Part shown: piece after piece, positions 31,443 to 43,128 of the stretch
How positions within the stretch are numbered: position 1 is the stretch's first letter
Layout: each line of letters begins with the position of its first letter
Assembly: GCA_003194525.1 (NCBI GenBank)
Contig: NBIV01000189.1
Coordinates: 94,035-158,034, forward strand
Direction: 5' to 3'
DNA: 64,000 nucleotides
From: Gracilariopsis chorda
Lineage: Eukaryota > Rhodophyta > Florideophyceae > Gracilariales > Gracilariaceae
The notes under the pieces: generated by a model
Told to the model about the DNA's origin: nothing
Databases searched by the model: none
What the model saw: the letters and a program-made list of their open reading frames with translations, nothing else
Translations under genes and position numbers: made by a program

Positions 31443-32238
31443 TACTTTACACTAAACATTATCCAATGTACGGCTATAAGCTCGAACAAAACGAAATTTT
31501 GGCGAGCCAATCACCATGCCAGCCATAATGAGATATTTGCATCCGTTAATATGTTGGGTGTAAAAGGGAAATGCCATATGTACACCGATTGCATTTGAAA
31601 ACGAAATTATTTTAACAGTGACAACAGAAGGCTAGATACAAATCCCTTGAAGCTGTTCATCTGTTCTACAATGTCTTATAGATCGTTACTAGAAATGGAG
31701 GACATACTGCCACCCGCGGGGATGTTGCCCTAAATACTCGTTTTCACTTTCTCATTGAATTCATACCAGGATTACTCGTGTTATTCTTTTATAATTGGCT
31801 GCACCAAATTTGAATCGTTCACTGATCACATATTCGAATGTGCAAGCAAACAACCCACCAAGGCGCCACAGTGTCGGTTTGGAAGCTAAACACGGTTCCC
31901 AACACTGAAGATGTGATACGAAGAATAGTCCGGCTGTTTCTTTGAGGAAAACACTAGACTTCACCCTCTCTGCAGTGTAATCGCCTCTATATAGATATAT
32001 CTGTAGATGCGGTAGTTCCACTCTATCGCATACAAAAGCTTTGAATATTTCCTGAAGTCTGCTTGTATTGACCCAGGCCCTCCTTTAGGGTTCGTGTTAT
32101 AAGGACGGTTTTGTGTCCTCTTGGCGAAAGTGCTGAGCTGTGGCTACGAGAGGCGAGCAGGACCTTGTGATGGGCATAAAGCTTACGAAGCAAGGGCTAT
32201 ACCATTGCTCTGAACAGGTAACCTCCTTTGCATGGGCG
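31443..32238. other. No gene recognised
   Basis: AT-rich spacer between the Helitron array and the cysteine-rich gene. ORFs here are short and unconvincing. Confidence 0.4.
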
Positions 32239-32296
32239 ATTATGTCGTGAGAGCGGTCCAGACAAGGTTCACATCGCATCATTACAACACATCGCG
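32239..32296 (+). promoter_or_regulatory. Upstream block shared by the two cysteine-rich paralogues
   Basis: The stretch with TTATGTCGT and ATTACAACACATC recurs in the same order at 11213-11257 upstream of the dead paralogue, at a similar distance from the ATG (about 115-130 bp). This shows that the duplication included upstream DNA and suggests promoter or leader sequence. No classic TATA box was identified. Confidence 0.45.
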
Positions 32297-32425
32297 ATAT
32301 CTATCCACTGCATCAGGTGCTGACCCTCCTTGGCCACTGTTTTCGTTTTGTACTTCAATCTCTTCCTCACGAGCATTTTCTTCCTCCCCCATCTTTCATT
32401 TGGACATGAACCCTTGTATCGCAAA

Positions 32426-34417
32426 ATGCCAAGCCGACCGTTTTTCTCCATCACATTTTTGCTCTTAATCCTTACATGCTTCATTTACGACGGAGTTCAA
32501 GCAGCTTACCAAGTCCCAATTATCCCCACAGACACTGGACGAACATGTGCACCTGGTGAGTTTGACAACGGAAATGCTTGTCAGCCATGCGCTCCCGGCA
32601 CCTTTCAAGATATTTCCAACCAGTTCTTGTGCAAACCGTGTCAGCCAGGGACGTTTTCCCCCGCCAGAGAAAACCAAGAAGAATACTTTGCTAGGACCTA
32701 CTGCTCAGCATGTGGCTATCTGAATTTCCAAGATCAGGCCGGCCAGAGCTTTTGCAAAAGCTGTCCGGCGAATTCGATTCCCAACGAGAATACTACCGAG
32801 CCAAACAATGGTTGCAAGACTTGTGAGGCACCACTATATGTTCAAGACCAACTGTGCAAAGTGTGTGGAGCAGGAAAGTTTCTCCACACCAACCAACACG
32901 GACAGAGAACATGTCATGATTGTCCAAGAGGTACATATACCGATACGGCCAATCAAACCATGTGCAAAACATGTCCATCTGGGTCGTTTGCGGTAAATGT
33001 GGTTGGTCCTTGTCGATTGTGTCCCCCTGGTACTTTTGAAAACGGATCTACATGCGAACCATGTTCAGAGGGCTTTTATCAACCCAATGCGGGTGCGACA
33101 TCATGTTTGGCATGCCCAAATGGCACGTTTACGAATGAAACACAGGCGTTATTCTGCTTTTCGAACAACGTGTCTGTAACGTGTTCACCTGGCGAATTCG
33201 TATCAAACGGCCGATGCCACAAGTGTGGTGCCGGCTCAGTCTCCCCCGGCGGTAATGTTATGTCGTGTTTTTCATGTGTTCGTCCGTCGTTTGCCGATGA
33301 ATTCGGGACGAGTTGCATATGCCCTTCACAATATGGGCGCAGATATAGTGGCGATCGTTATGCACGACGAGGGTGTCATCGATGTGGAGTAAATTCAGCA
33401 AGTGATGGCGTCAAATGTCAGTGTTTACCTGCTTTATATTACGACGAGGGAAGAAATAAATGCGCGTGTCCAGCCGGACAGCGGTACAATGGGGTGGATT
33501 GCGAGCCATGCGGCAAAGGCGTTGTTCCCGGAGAGTCTGACTGCGACTACTGTGTGACAAGATATGCAGTGAATAAACAGACGGGTAAATGCGAACGGTG
33601 TTCTCAACGTACCTGTTGTGGCAATACATTTGACGCTGAATGCGGGTGTCCGGAAGGCATGTTCTTTTTCACGCGCGCAGGTCTATGTTTTTGCTCCGAT
33701 CAAAAGTATGGTGCTGGTCATTCACCTTCCAGTCCAGACATGTGTAAGCCGTGCAGACCGGATGAGTATGGAGCACTCGGGTCCTGCATGAAGAGGTGTA
33801 CGTGGAAGGCAGATCCGTCGTATTCAGTTTGGAATGGTGAGACGTGCGTTCCCTGCCCAGATGGGTATCAAAATGTGAACAACATTTGCACGGCAGTGCG
33901 GTGCGCTCCAAGCATGCGTGTGAACCGCAGTTCGGGTCACTGTGAGTGCCGTGAAATAACGCTTGCAGACGGTAGTTGCCGCACTTGTGACCGCGCAGCG
34001 AATTTGAGGTACTCGCAGTCCACAGGGCAATGTGTATGCAAGTTTGGCACCACATGGCGAGACGGACGATGCGTCGAATGTGAGCCGGGATTCACGACGA
34101 ACTTGAAAGGGGCGTGTGTGCCATGCGGATCCAAACGGTTCCGGATGTCGGGACAGCGGCGTTGCCGCTTCTGCAAGGAGGGGGATCCGGATGTGGAGGT
34201 GGCGGCGCAGTGCGTGCCTGGCGCCTGCGCGGAAGATGAGTTTGTCGGGACGGACGGGGCGTGCCGACGCTGTGAGAAGGGGCAGCGGCTAGTGAACCGC
34301 AGGTGCGTGGACTGTGCGCACGGATCGGTGAGTGCAGGAGGAAGAACGGCTTACTGCTCGAAATGCATCGCGGGCAGCATCCCGACGGCGGACAGAGGCG
34401 CCTGTGTTCCGAAATAA
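32426..34417 (+). CDS. Secreted cysteine-rich protein, ephrin-receptor-like repeats
   Basis: 663 residues from the first ATG, with no intron. Residues 1-26 form a clear signal peptide: a basic start, the hydrophobic core 'ITFLLLILTCFI', and cleavage probably after VQA. The rest is a chain of short Cys modules of the type C-x2-C-x2-G-(T/S)-(F/Y) ('CQPCAPGTFQ', 'CKPCQPGTFSP', 'CRLCPPGTFENG'), as in GCC2/GCC3 or ephrin-receptor-like and TNFR-like repeats. No transmembrane segment or kinase is present, so it is probably secreted or wall-associated, stabilised by disulfides. An upstream in-frame extension to 32330 lacks an ATG. A dead paralogue lies at 11372-13350. The ligand or role is unknown. 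Confidence 0.85.
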   Translation: MPSRPFFSITFLLLILTCFIYDGVQAAYQVPIIPTDTGRTCAPGEFDNGNACQPCAPGTFQDISNQFLCKPCQPGTFSPARENQEEYFARTYCSACGYLNFQDQAGQSFCKSCPANSIPNENTTEPNNGCKTCEAPLYVQDQLCKVCGAGKFLHTNQHGQRTCHDCPRGTYTDTANQTMCKTCPSGSFAVNVVGPCRLCPPGTFENGSTCEPCSEGFYQPNAGATSCLACPNGTFTNETQALFCFSNNVSVTCSPGEFVSNGRCHKCGAGSVSPGGNVMSCFSCVRPSFADEFGTSCICPSQYGRRYSGDRYARRGCHRCGVNSASDGVKCQCLPALYYDEGRNKCACPAGQRYNGVDCEPCGKGVVPGESDCDYCVTRYAVNKQTGKCERCSQRTCCGNTFDAECGCPEGMFFFTRAGLCFCSDQKYGAGHSPSSPDMCKPCRPDEYGALGSCMKRCTWKADPSYSVWNGETCVPCPDGYQNVNNICTAVRCAPSMRVNRSSGHCECREITLADGSCRTCDRAANLRYSQSTGQCVCKFGTTWRDGRCVECEPGFTTNLKGACVPCGSKRFRMSGQRRCRFCKEGDPDVEVAAQCVPGACAEDEFVGTDGACRRCEKGQRLVNRRCVDCAHGSVSAGGRTAYCSKCIAGSIPTADRGACVPK

Positions 34418-34943
34418 TAACGCTGAACATTATTCGCTAAATTGACGTTCTGAGCGTAAGATCTATAGTGCTAGGAAACGGTTGTCATGCAGGCGGTCCT
34501 ACCTAAAAGCACTGTTGTTGAGTCTTTGGAACTACGATACTGGACGTGTTGGGGACGCAGTGGACAACCAGTGATGAACGCGGTCGTGTTCTGACAAAAC
34601 TTCCTGTCTACTCCCAAGAGAAGCGGGCTACCATTGGTTGGTCAATCGAACGACAGACAACAATTGGGTACTCTCACCGGCTGTGCGATGCCCTCTGGTG
34701 AGTGGCCGCTCGAAGACGAATGGCCTTGAGGCGTTTGTTGACATTCGGGTGCGCCGCTCAAGGCAAGGGCAAACGACTAGAGGGGAGCGAGAGTGGACTT
34801 GTCGGTCAGCTCTGTCTTTGTGTCCCTCTCCTTAGAGCATCTCCACCCATGCTCAACTCCCAAGTTTCATTCAACTGCGCTGACAGCACGTAGTGCACTT
34901 GCGGCCATATTACTGGCTCAACCAAAGAACAAACGACAATATC
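34418..34943. other. No gene recognised
   Basis: Downstream region of the cysteine-rich gene. Short ORFs only. AATAATAA directly after the stop may serve as a polyadenylation signal. Confidence 0.35.
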
Positions 34944-35043
34944 CGCAAGAAAAAAACCCACCGCTCTAATTGGAGCAGGGCGAATGTTTCAAACATTTTC
35001 TAAACATTAGAGTTGTCCGCAAAGTACGTGGGTTTTTTTTGCC
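34944..35043. repeat. 100-bp inverted-repeat element
   Basis: Outer arms AAAAAAACCCAC and GTGGGTTTTTTTT (34944-34961, 35028-35043) enclose inner arms CTCTAAT/ATTAGAG. TGTCCGCAAAGT occurs near 35014 and again near 35062. This is probably a small decayed inverted-repeat transposon. Confidence 0.45.
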
Positions 35044-36467
35044 AAAAAGGAGATTAAAATGCTGTCCGCAAAGTTGAATACCCCGATGTGTGTTTAGCAC
35101 TTTGTACAGTTGTAAGAGCAATTAAGCGATAATTCACTGCCAATCCGCCGTGATTGCGCACCGCAAAGAATTGTCAGCGTTTGAATTATGCGTGGCCAAA
35201 GCGAAAGGTCACAACTGCACACGATAAGAGCGGATAGACGGCTCAGTAAAGATGAAGGAGGCACGAGACGAAGGCGAGGAGCGAGTGCCCAGCTTTGTTG
35301 CTGAATGTTTTGCCTGACCGCTGCTTCTGTAGACCGTTTCCTACGTTATCTTAACAGCAATGAACTCGCACAATCTTATAACAGTACGTTGAGGTTGACG
35401 TCTGATGTTGACATCAACATCAAACATCAGAAACACCGGATCATAGCGTCCAATTTTGCCCCCACTGCGGCAGTGCAAGCTTAAGAAAGCTGTTACGATC
35501 GTGGTAAGCTACAAGACTATCTCCTGCTACCGACACCGGTATCCAACGTTGACCATCTACGCACGATAGGGATGCAAGAACTCAAACAAACCGGCGATGG
35601 CGGCAAAGTGGGGATTGCAATCGTTGTAGCTGTGGGGAGGTGTGTTGGAAACGTGATGACTGAAAGGAGAAGTTAGGCACGGCAGCGAAGACGAAAACTT
35701 ATGCGCCCACGAGTTTTGGGACGTTTGGTAGCTCGGCAAAAGTCGCTGTCAAAATTGACACGTTGGAATCATTGCAAGATATGTCACAGCGAGGAACTTG
35801 CAATCCGCGTACTTTACGGACAACACATTTAGGTTTCGATTTGATGTGGATTGAAGCCAACCCAATCGTGCTACAAAGTCTTGCCATTTGTGTTGTTTGA
35901 ACAGGGCAGGTGTCGTTTCCGTGCAGTGTTTTGTACAATTAAGATAATAACGGCGCGCCATGGTTGTTGACCAATGCAAAAAATGGTAGGCTACATACTG
36001 TTCGGGACGCGGGCGTCTCTTCGCTACGCTACGGAGCTGTCCTCTGAAAAGAAACTTCTGATACTCACAAATGCTGTGCTTGCCCCTTCGAGGTGAAAGA
36101 GATGCGTAGATACGTAGATAGCAGTATACGTATTGCAAAGATCCGCGCAGCGCCGGCGCCTAGCGCGAGCAAAAGCGGTGCAAATTCACCTACAAACAGT
36201 ACAAACCTAGAGAAATATTTTGAAATAAATCTCCCTGGGTGGTTGTCTGCTTTTGCACAAATTGCACAAGAACACTCCCTCCATTTGCACCATCTAGTGT
36301 CTATCGGACCGGTGCGCTGAAATAAAATGAGGACAGCGCAATGGCACGCAAAATTAAAAAAAATTGAAATCTGATCCGCATGGCCCTACATTTCAAATTT
36401 CGAACTTGAAACATGGCCAACCAGGTGGTCTTTAAACTATAAGTACTTGTAGAATACGACCACTAAG
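35044..36467. other. No gene recognised
   Basis: A mostly non-coding stretch. A minus ORF at 36138-35749 (129 codons, 'FKQHKWQDFVARLGWLQS') and a plus ORF at 36093-36320 are open but match nothing I know. A hairpin with CTGATGTT arms lies around 35402-35430. Confidence 0.35.
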
Positions 36468-36540
36468 CCATAACAGCAGCTCAGTGGTCGTTAGATCACA
36501 TGCGAGCAAATAGACATGAGTTCGAACCTCGCTGAGTTTA
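36468..36540 (+). other. tRNA-like or SINE-like sequence with A and B boxes
   Basis: CAGCTCAGTGGTCG (36477-36490) resembles an A box and GAGTTCGAACCTC (36518-36530) a B box, with normal spacing. A T-arm can form, but no convincing acceptor or D stem closes. It is a degraded tRNA or tRNA-derived repeat rather than a working tRNA. Confidence 0.35.
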
Positions 36541-36814
36541 CACAAACTCCAAAACTCCTTCGGGAGCTCGACTAATTCTAAATATATTCAAATTCTCAGA
36601 ACGTTTATAACACTCACTTGAACAGAAGAAAGAATACGATAAAATCTGTCAAAGGGGCAGTTTTGTCATAGATTTTAAACAATCTAGAAAGTCTAAATAA
36701 CGTGGATTGAATTAGTAGGAGGCTAAAGGTAAAATAAAGCTACTGTAAACTTTTGCATTCAAACATAGATTGTTAATTTAAAAACGAAGGTTGAAAAGGT
36801 TGTGGACATCTTCA
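36541..36814. other. No gene recognised
   Basis: AT-rich spacer next to the piggyBac-like remnant; terminal repeats of that element were not recognised here. Confidence 0.35.
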
Positions 36815-38944
36815 TCAGTTTCTGAAATTCATTATACCGTGACACTCTTCAATTTGTTTCATAAAACAATCTCTCTTAGTACCAATGTGACATAAAAACA
36901 CTTCTTTTTTCTTTCTGATATAGCACCCAGAACATAAAAACTTGGACTTTGTATTACCTTTGCAGAAATTGCATCGTCCTTGATATAAAGCTTTTGTAAT
37001 CTTGCCATCCTTGTTTTTTCTCCTTCTATTCGTCTGCATCAAATGCAAGCCAGTGCCTGCAAACATTGGCTTCTCATGAACATTTTCACATTTTTGCTCA
37101 TATCTACTCATTAGACCTGTGGTATCCCATGTATTCTCAATTAGTTCATCAGCCAATTGGCAATTGAAGTGGTGCGGACTTTTCACGTTTCTGGTTCCAT
37201 TTGCGGCTTTGTACAACTTCCACGCGTCCACAATACAAATCGATAAAAGAGAGCAATTCACTCGAAATGACCACTCTTTGACTTCAATTTTCTTCTCCAG
37301 ATTCAGATCATCTGCATCTGTTATGGCGATCGACCATTGAACAGTTTTTGTAATAATCTTCACACACTTCGGGAATTGCGACCTCCAATTTCATTTTCTT
37401 AGAAATATTTCCCTCCCGTCTTGACCTTTCTCGAATAATAGGAGAACCAGTATTACCCGTGCCAGGGGTTGATACGAAATACCTTCTTTCTCTGTCCATC
37501 CACATTATAGCCATTATATCATTATTCATAATGCTTCCTTTCGATAGCATAGATACAAAATCTCCCCTGTCCGATAGAGTAGTTTCGGAGAGATGTGTCA
37601 TAGGATATTCACGAGTACAATTTTTGACAACTCCAGTAAACCTTAAACCTTTTTCCAGTAATGCTTTCGCGGTACTGACAGACGCAAAAAAGGAATCTGC
37701 ACATACCAACCTTTCTGATGCAAACCATGGTTGCACTAAGCGAAATAAGACTGCCGTTCCATGGGCGTTATCAGAATCAAAAACTTGTTTCAGAATATTT
37801 GCACCCATATTGAGCTCAATGTTCAGCATTATGCTACTTCGTGCACAACATACGGCCTTCATTTCAAGACCATTTTCCGGCTTTCTATCTAATGACGTAT
37901 AATGTGGAAGCCCGACATCAATCCAATTACCGCCTAGTCCATACCATCGTAAAATTCCTTCTTCAACACATGAGGAATGTGATGCCGTGACAAAAGACGG
38001 ACGATGCTCATTGATTGCCTTCACAAAATCTGCTACGAAAGACCAACGCGCGATTCCCTGCTCTTCAGTGACACCATTTCCGGTGAAGCATATTGAACTT
38101 CTAAGCATTTCAAATCTGTTCCATGACATCGCAAGAACAATATTTGGGTGAGGAATAAACTTAGAAAAAGGCTTGAGGCTCCAAAGATCCCGTCTGTTAA
38201 AGAACTCAATGCGAGTCATGAGGATAAGAATTCCAAAGAATTTGAACAATTCTCCCCCTGAAGTCCTCTGAATGTCTTTGCTTTCTAACCGAACATTTGT
38301 TCTGTTCACTATGAACTGCAAATGCTGCATAGGGAACATCAAAAGGTAGAAATCTAATGCACTCATGTTTGGAGGAACGTGATGCAGTGAGATAAAACAT
38401 CGGCTGGGCCAACCACTTTCCACTGATTCATTTGCATACAACCATTCAGAGAACTCAATGTCTTACAGGTTTCCCACACACGACTATGAATCACAGTTGA
38501 TTGGACATGTGCATTTTCGCTTAATGAACTTGTTTGCAGCTGCAAAACTTGCATCTCAGATGGTGTGACAAGAGCATCTTCCTCGATATTTTGCGTATTA
38601 ATGGGTTGAACATCGGTAATAGGCTCTTCTGCAGCATTGACGGCTTTGTCAACACCACTACCTAGTTTGAAACTAGATGGAGGTAGAGTTACTTCTCATT
38701 TTTGGTTCGGTAGACTAAGCTTCACAGTCAGAAAAGTGAGATTTCGATTGTTGGCCTCTCAAATGTCAACATTGAGGACAGAACCTTGTACCGTTGTTGA
38801 CTTCCATATAGATCCATAGTAACGTTTGCATTCAGCTTCATTTGTTACCAGACGAACACAGCTGTTTACAGTTGTTCGAACATTTCTGCGAAGATCTGTG
38901 GACGGGGCCATTGTGTACGAATGTTGTTGACGATATTGCTTCAT
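36815..38944 (-). pseudogene. piggyBac-like transposase, decayed
   Basis: Three pieces on the minus strand. The N-terminus (38944-38759 and on) has 'YYGSIWKSTTVQGSV' and 'LTFLTVKLSLPNQK', a block typical of this family in algae and oomycetes; stops lie near 38759 and 38697. The core (38441-37308) has 'WNRFEMLRSSICF', 'RWYGLGGNWIDVGLP' and 'LDRKPENG', the second Asp in 'CADSFF' and the third in 'MVDRHNR'. The first catalytic Asp (normally DES) is Glu here in 'SSCVEEGILRW' (residue 160 of the core ORF). A one-base shift near 37308-37330 moves to the 37363-36815 frame with 'DDLNLEKK', 'IVDAWKLY' and a C-terminal Cys-rich zinc-ribbon ('CNFCKGNTKSKFLCSGC'). Non-functional. Confidence 0.85.
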
Positions 38945-39083
38945 GTCACAAGTACGACTGTTGGTGATGTGTTGTGGACATGGTTTAGCGCTGCCGGCGT
39001 AAAAGAAATGATGAGAAGATCAAAGTGAAAAAGTTTTTGGAAAAGTTTTAAGGTTTTGATAAAGTTCTAGAGTAATTAAAATT

Positions 39084-39150
39084 GACCTCATATGAGGTCG
39101 CTGGTCAGATAGAAACTAGTGTTAATCTAACATTGACCTTATATGATGTC
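39084..39150. repeat. Repeated palindrome upstream of the piggyBac-like gene
   Basis: GACCTCATATGAGGTC (39084-39099) is a perfect 16-bp palindrome; GACCTTATATGATGTC (39135-39150) is a near copy 51 bp on. They lie about 140-205 bp outside the transposase start, where subterminal binding sites of such transposons may occur. Confidence 0.55.
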
Positions 39151-40269
39151 AGATTTGAACTTTTCTAAAAAACAAAAAAATGAAACTTTTTATAAACCTT
39201 TTGTACCATATTAATCGAAAACACAAAGGCTGTTAATGCATTCAACAGTCTTTGAATTTGAAACAGAGACTTTACGTTATCTATAAAAACAATTGTCCTT
39301 AAAAGCTCAAAACCTAAGCAAAAACTATTCTTGGACTGTTATTGTAGTTGTCATTAGCAATCACAAGAAAAAGAGGGATAATAGGAAAAAAGGTTGTTGA
39401 GGCTTGGCCACTTCGCTTTAGTTCTGCAACGTTATCGCACCTCTTTTATATGGAGGATTTGGGCGTCTAACGACCGCAAACGGGATGGGTTCGTTCCGTT
39501 TGCTCTTGATCCGTGGTGGCAAGTCTTAACCACTTCCACCCCTTTGATGTCCAGTCTGCAACCACCCGTGATAATTATCATCCAAACTCTGTGATCCTAA
39601 ATAGACAACGTATGTTTGAGGCTAGATAGAAACTGCTGCCTGCCCATTTTCATCGAACTTCAGGATTCATGCATGGCGCCCCGTAGACGCATATGCGCCG
39701 TTCCGAGGGGATCACCATGTCACTGGAATGTCCATCACACGCAGTAAATAGTATCTACAGAAAAGTATGTCAACTAGCTACATTAATAAATTTGCTAAGA
39801 GTGTTTAGAAAGCGTTGAAGAATCAATACCATAGTTATTCTTGCCAGTACCATAAGTGGTTTTTGCAATAAAAGCTGTCAAAAAGGCTTCTATTTTTATA
39901 GGGGTTTTAGGGGATTTTACGATCGCGATTTTTTTGTTCTCACTTTCTGGCTACACCGCCGTCTCCACCTTTGAGCAAGTTTCCTTTTTTTTTCCTGTAT
40001 ATTTGCCTTACTCGAGGAGACGAGACTGTCACACAGCATTCCGCTTGCATGAGACCAACGATTGTTCATCATCAACAAGAATCCTTCGCGTTGGTAGAAG
40101 CCAAATCTGTATCGGCTCCGGGGTCTTTTGAGTTTCGGATCAGTCAGCAGCATTCCAGGACAATGATGCGAGCAGCAAGTCATTGTATCTCTCGAAAAAC
40201 AATATGCATATGGTTCCCATGTTCAGTGGCCCCTTTCCGTCTGGATCCTTTTGCGAAGTTGCCCTGGAC
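39151..40269. other. No gene recognised
   Basis: AT-rich spacer. A minus-strand open stretch (40183-39917) follows the WD40-like remnant but shows no clear repeat motif. Confidence 0.35.
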
Positions 40270-40893
40270 AAGCTAACAACCAGTTGTGAGCTCTTTCTAG
40301 CGCCTGTCTTTCGCAATGTCAGAATAGGTTTACCATCCTGCCAGTTCCAAAGGTGAATGAAACCGTTGTCATGATCAGATGCGAAGAACTACATCTTGGA
40401 CGATACACCTATAGAATTAGGTTTGCTTGACACAGAACTGTACATTCTCTCGCGAGACACGTTTGCTTGTCGCACAGAACAATCAATTAAAGCTTTCTCC
40501 AACTTGTGTGTAGTAAGAACGAGTTGTGGCTCCGTAGTAGGCTTGATCGATGAAAATTCTTTCAGGCATGGTGTAGCTTTTTGAACGTCTTTGAATCTCC
40601 ATGTCTCACCTGTTTCCAAGTGCCAAAAGAAAAGGCCATCATTGGTTTCGCCTATAATGCAGTTGTTGTCCCTCGTAATTGCTATACGCACTACATTGCC
40701 CTTAACATCGTCGATCTCCCCAACCTTCCTTCCCGAGAGCACGTCCCACATTGTTATGGAGACCATTTTGCTGACGTCTTGGTGTTCTGCGGCTGTTGGT
40801 TCCCTGGAGCCGTTTCGAAAAAGTCGTCTGCGCTTTGGAGGAGGACTGGTGATCGGGGTGTCGTAGGTAGAGAGAGAATGCGTACGAGGTCAA
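40270..40893 (-). pseudogene. WD40-repeat protein remnant
   Basis: On the minus strand a frame with a 'PPPKRRR' basic patch leads into 'MVSITMWDVLSGRKVGEI', 'IAITRDNNCIIGETNDG' and 'FFWHLETGETWRF'. After a TAG at 40389 it continues with 'FFASDHDNGFIHLWNWQDG'. These have the spacing and W-D/W-x dipeptides of three WD40 blades; a usual propeller has about seven. Stops and missing blades suggest a fragment. An unrecognised intron structure is the alternative. Confidence 0.45.
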
Positions 40894-42850
40894 TGCAATG
40901 CTTTATCGATGAAAAACGTGACAGGCATAAAGGCGGGGTTCGTGGGCCAGCAGGGTTGGAGGGTTCATAGAAGGTAGGAGAGTAACGTTGAGGATATATA
41001 TGTAGAGGGCGGTAAAATGGGCCACGGTCGGTGGGGTAAGGATATATTCAGCGCTGTGGCGGTGGCTAGAGGTGGATGATGCTGAGTAGACACTGCAGAG
41101 GCTCGGCCGCGGGGTTGGGGTCATCAAGCCCATCTTGAGTAATCATACAAACTTGTATGACAGTTCACAACATATGTTGGGTCCTTGCTACATGCTGACT
41201 GCCTGGGTATCGAAAACTGCCATACTGCGAAGTTCGCAGTGCGAACCCAAGCAAAGAGGGGTCTTCGCCACAATTTACCGATTAATACTAGAACGAAGTC
41301 CAAAAAGCACACAGTTGTCTTACGTGGCGCACACAGAACGCAACTAAACTTGGTTGAAATGAGCATTCCTATCTTAAGAGTGGTCAAGTGGGAGACAAAG
41401 ACACAACAAGCAGCCTGATTCAACCACAACAACACGTCGATGCTTTCAAAGATTTTGACGTGTTAAAGTAGATTACGCTGCAACGACACTAACTCCATGG
41501 TAGGAAATTGCATTACAATGCACACAAAAATACTTAATTGCAGTAAGAAAAAAAATTCTATCTGCTTGCCATAAACATTATACTGGATGAATCTTGTTGA
41601 TGTTTTATTTGGAGATTCGGGAGCGTAACGTAGGCGCGTAATACATTTGGGATGAGAAAGTCGAGCCACACGACTCCAGATCTGGTTTCTTTTAGGATGC
41701 GCCGTGACTGCCGCCGTCGGCGATCGCGGCCGGCGGTCGGCTTATTGAAATGCATGCTCTTCACTCCAGGTTCTGTGAAGTGCAGTGTAGACTCGTCAGG
41801 CCGAACCCCAAGGCTCTAGTCGTCCTTCGTTGAAACCGAACGCCTTTCACACTTCCATCCGTTTTTCTCCGCATTTTGGTTTTCGTTCGCCCACCCTCCC
41901 GGCCACGTTTCTTATGCTGTCATCGCATTGACCTTTTTAATCACAATCGTAGTTGTGATTAATTTTCTATCGCGCTAGGATGAAAAACACAACGCATTGC
42001 TGCAGCACCGCTCGGTGCGGCCAGATATCTTCGCACAACATGTGATATCATCGTTTCTAGCGAAAGAAATGCCTGCATCGCAAAGCAGGCTTTCCAAAGT
42101 ATTGCAAAATCTGGTTCTAGTTCGCGCACGAGCGTAATAAAGCACTATATTTTCACACAAACCTTCGTAGTGTAAATTACAACACTTTCTGGTAGCACAA
42201 GACTTCAGTAGTTACCATTTTCATCTGCCAAAGCATGAACAACTTGCCAAACCGTTTTCGGAAGGTTTTTCATCTATTTCCGCCATTTGACGTTTACTCT
42301 TTGAGATGAATAACTCTTCAAAAACAATAGAGCTCCCAAAAGATGTATTACACGCAATTTAGATTTCTCCATGTTTCGAAACCAGGAACTCACAAAACGC
42401 TCAAGGCAATATTTTCCATGTATGCCTCACATTGATATGACACGTAGTTTGAATCAATGATTTATTCTGTGAGACACTACAGTAGTCCTCCTGTAGTAAA
42501 AGAAGAATACCCATATTTCATGGAGAGTGAGAAACAAGCCACATAGAAGGAGCCATCCATCTTTGTCGATGACGGATTGATTCTCAGTGATGTTGACCTG
42601 CTCGTGTAGATGCTGGTATAACATGCAGGCAGCAACATGGTCTGTCAAGATTGCTGCAACAGAACTTCATTGCAGTATAATGGAAGGCATGTTTTTCCTT
42701 GGTTACTTCATGTGCTGGCTACGTGACGATGTTCATATGTTTTAGTACTCATGATGTGTGGATATTGTCTTACAAATTATATGTCCATCAGTTACGCATC
42801 TTCAATTCTTGTCCAAGAATGATTTTCTTCGTGGAAGTATATGGTGATAT
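40894..42850. other. No gene recognised
   Basis: Non-coding by inspection. It contains a GC-rich inverted repeat around 41710-41740 (CCGCCG/CGGCGG arms) and the perfect hairpin AATCACAA/TTGTGATT near 41939-41960. No protein-like ORF. Confidence 0.4.
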
Positions 42851-42855
42851 ACTGT

Positions 42856-43128
42856 TGTCGGTTACGTACTCTTTCCGTAGTTCCAAAAGCCGGAACACGT
42901 ATATTGTCAGCTAAACACGTACAATAACGAAGGACCAGAGTCCGGGACGTGAAGCCCCAAGTAACCCAAAGGTCGCGTAAGTAACCTTATATAAACCCAC
43001 CAATCTACCGGAGCTAAGAGAAGCTCCCGGCAGACTTGTGCCGCATTTGTTGTTAAAGCTTAGCTGAACGTTCTCACACTGCGTTTACGACAATGAACAT
43101 CGACCACATGTCAGAAGTTCAAGCAACA
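42856..43128 (+). repeat. LTR facing right (273 bp)
   Basis: It starts TGTCGG and ends AACA, with TATATAAA at 42988-42995, so it looks like an LTR read on the plus strand. It is identical except for three bases to the reverse complement of 43750-44022. ACTGT precedes it (42851-42855) but GAGGT follows it, so it is not a simple solo LTR. No primer-binding site follows. Confidence 0.8.

Noticed and set aside
36468-36540. Functional tRNA gene
   Set aside because: A and B boxes are visible, but acceptor and D stems do not close; kept only as a tRNA-like sequence.
42856-43128. Simple solo LTR
   Set aside because: ACTGT is present only on its left side; the right flank is GAGGT.
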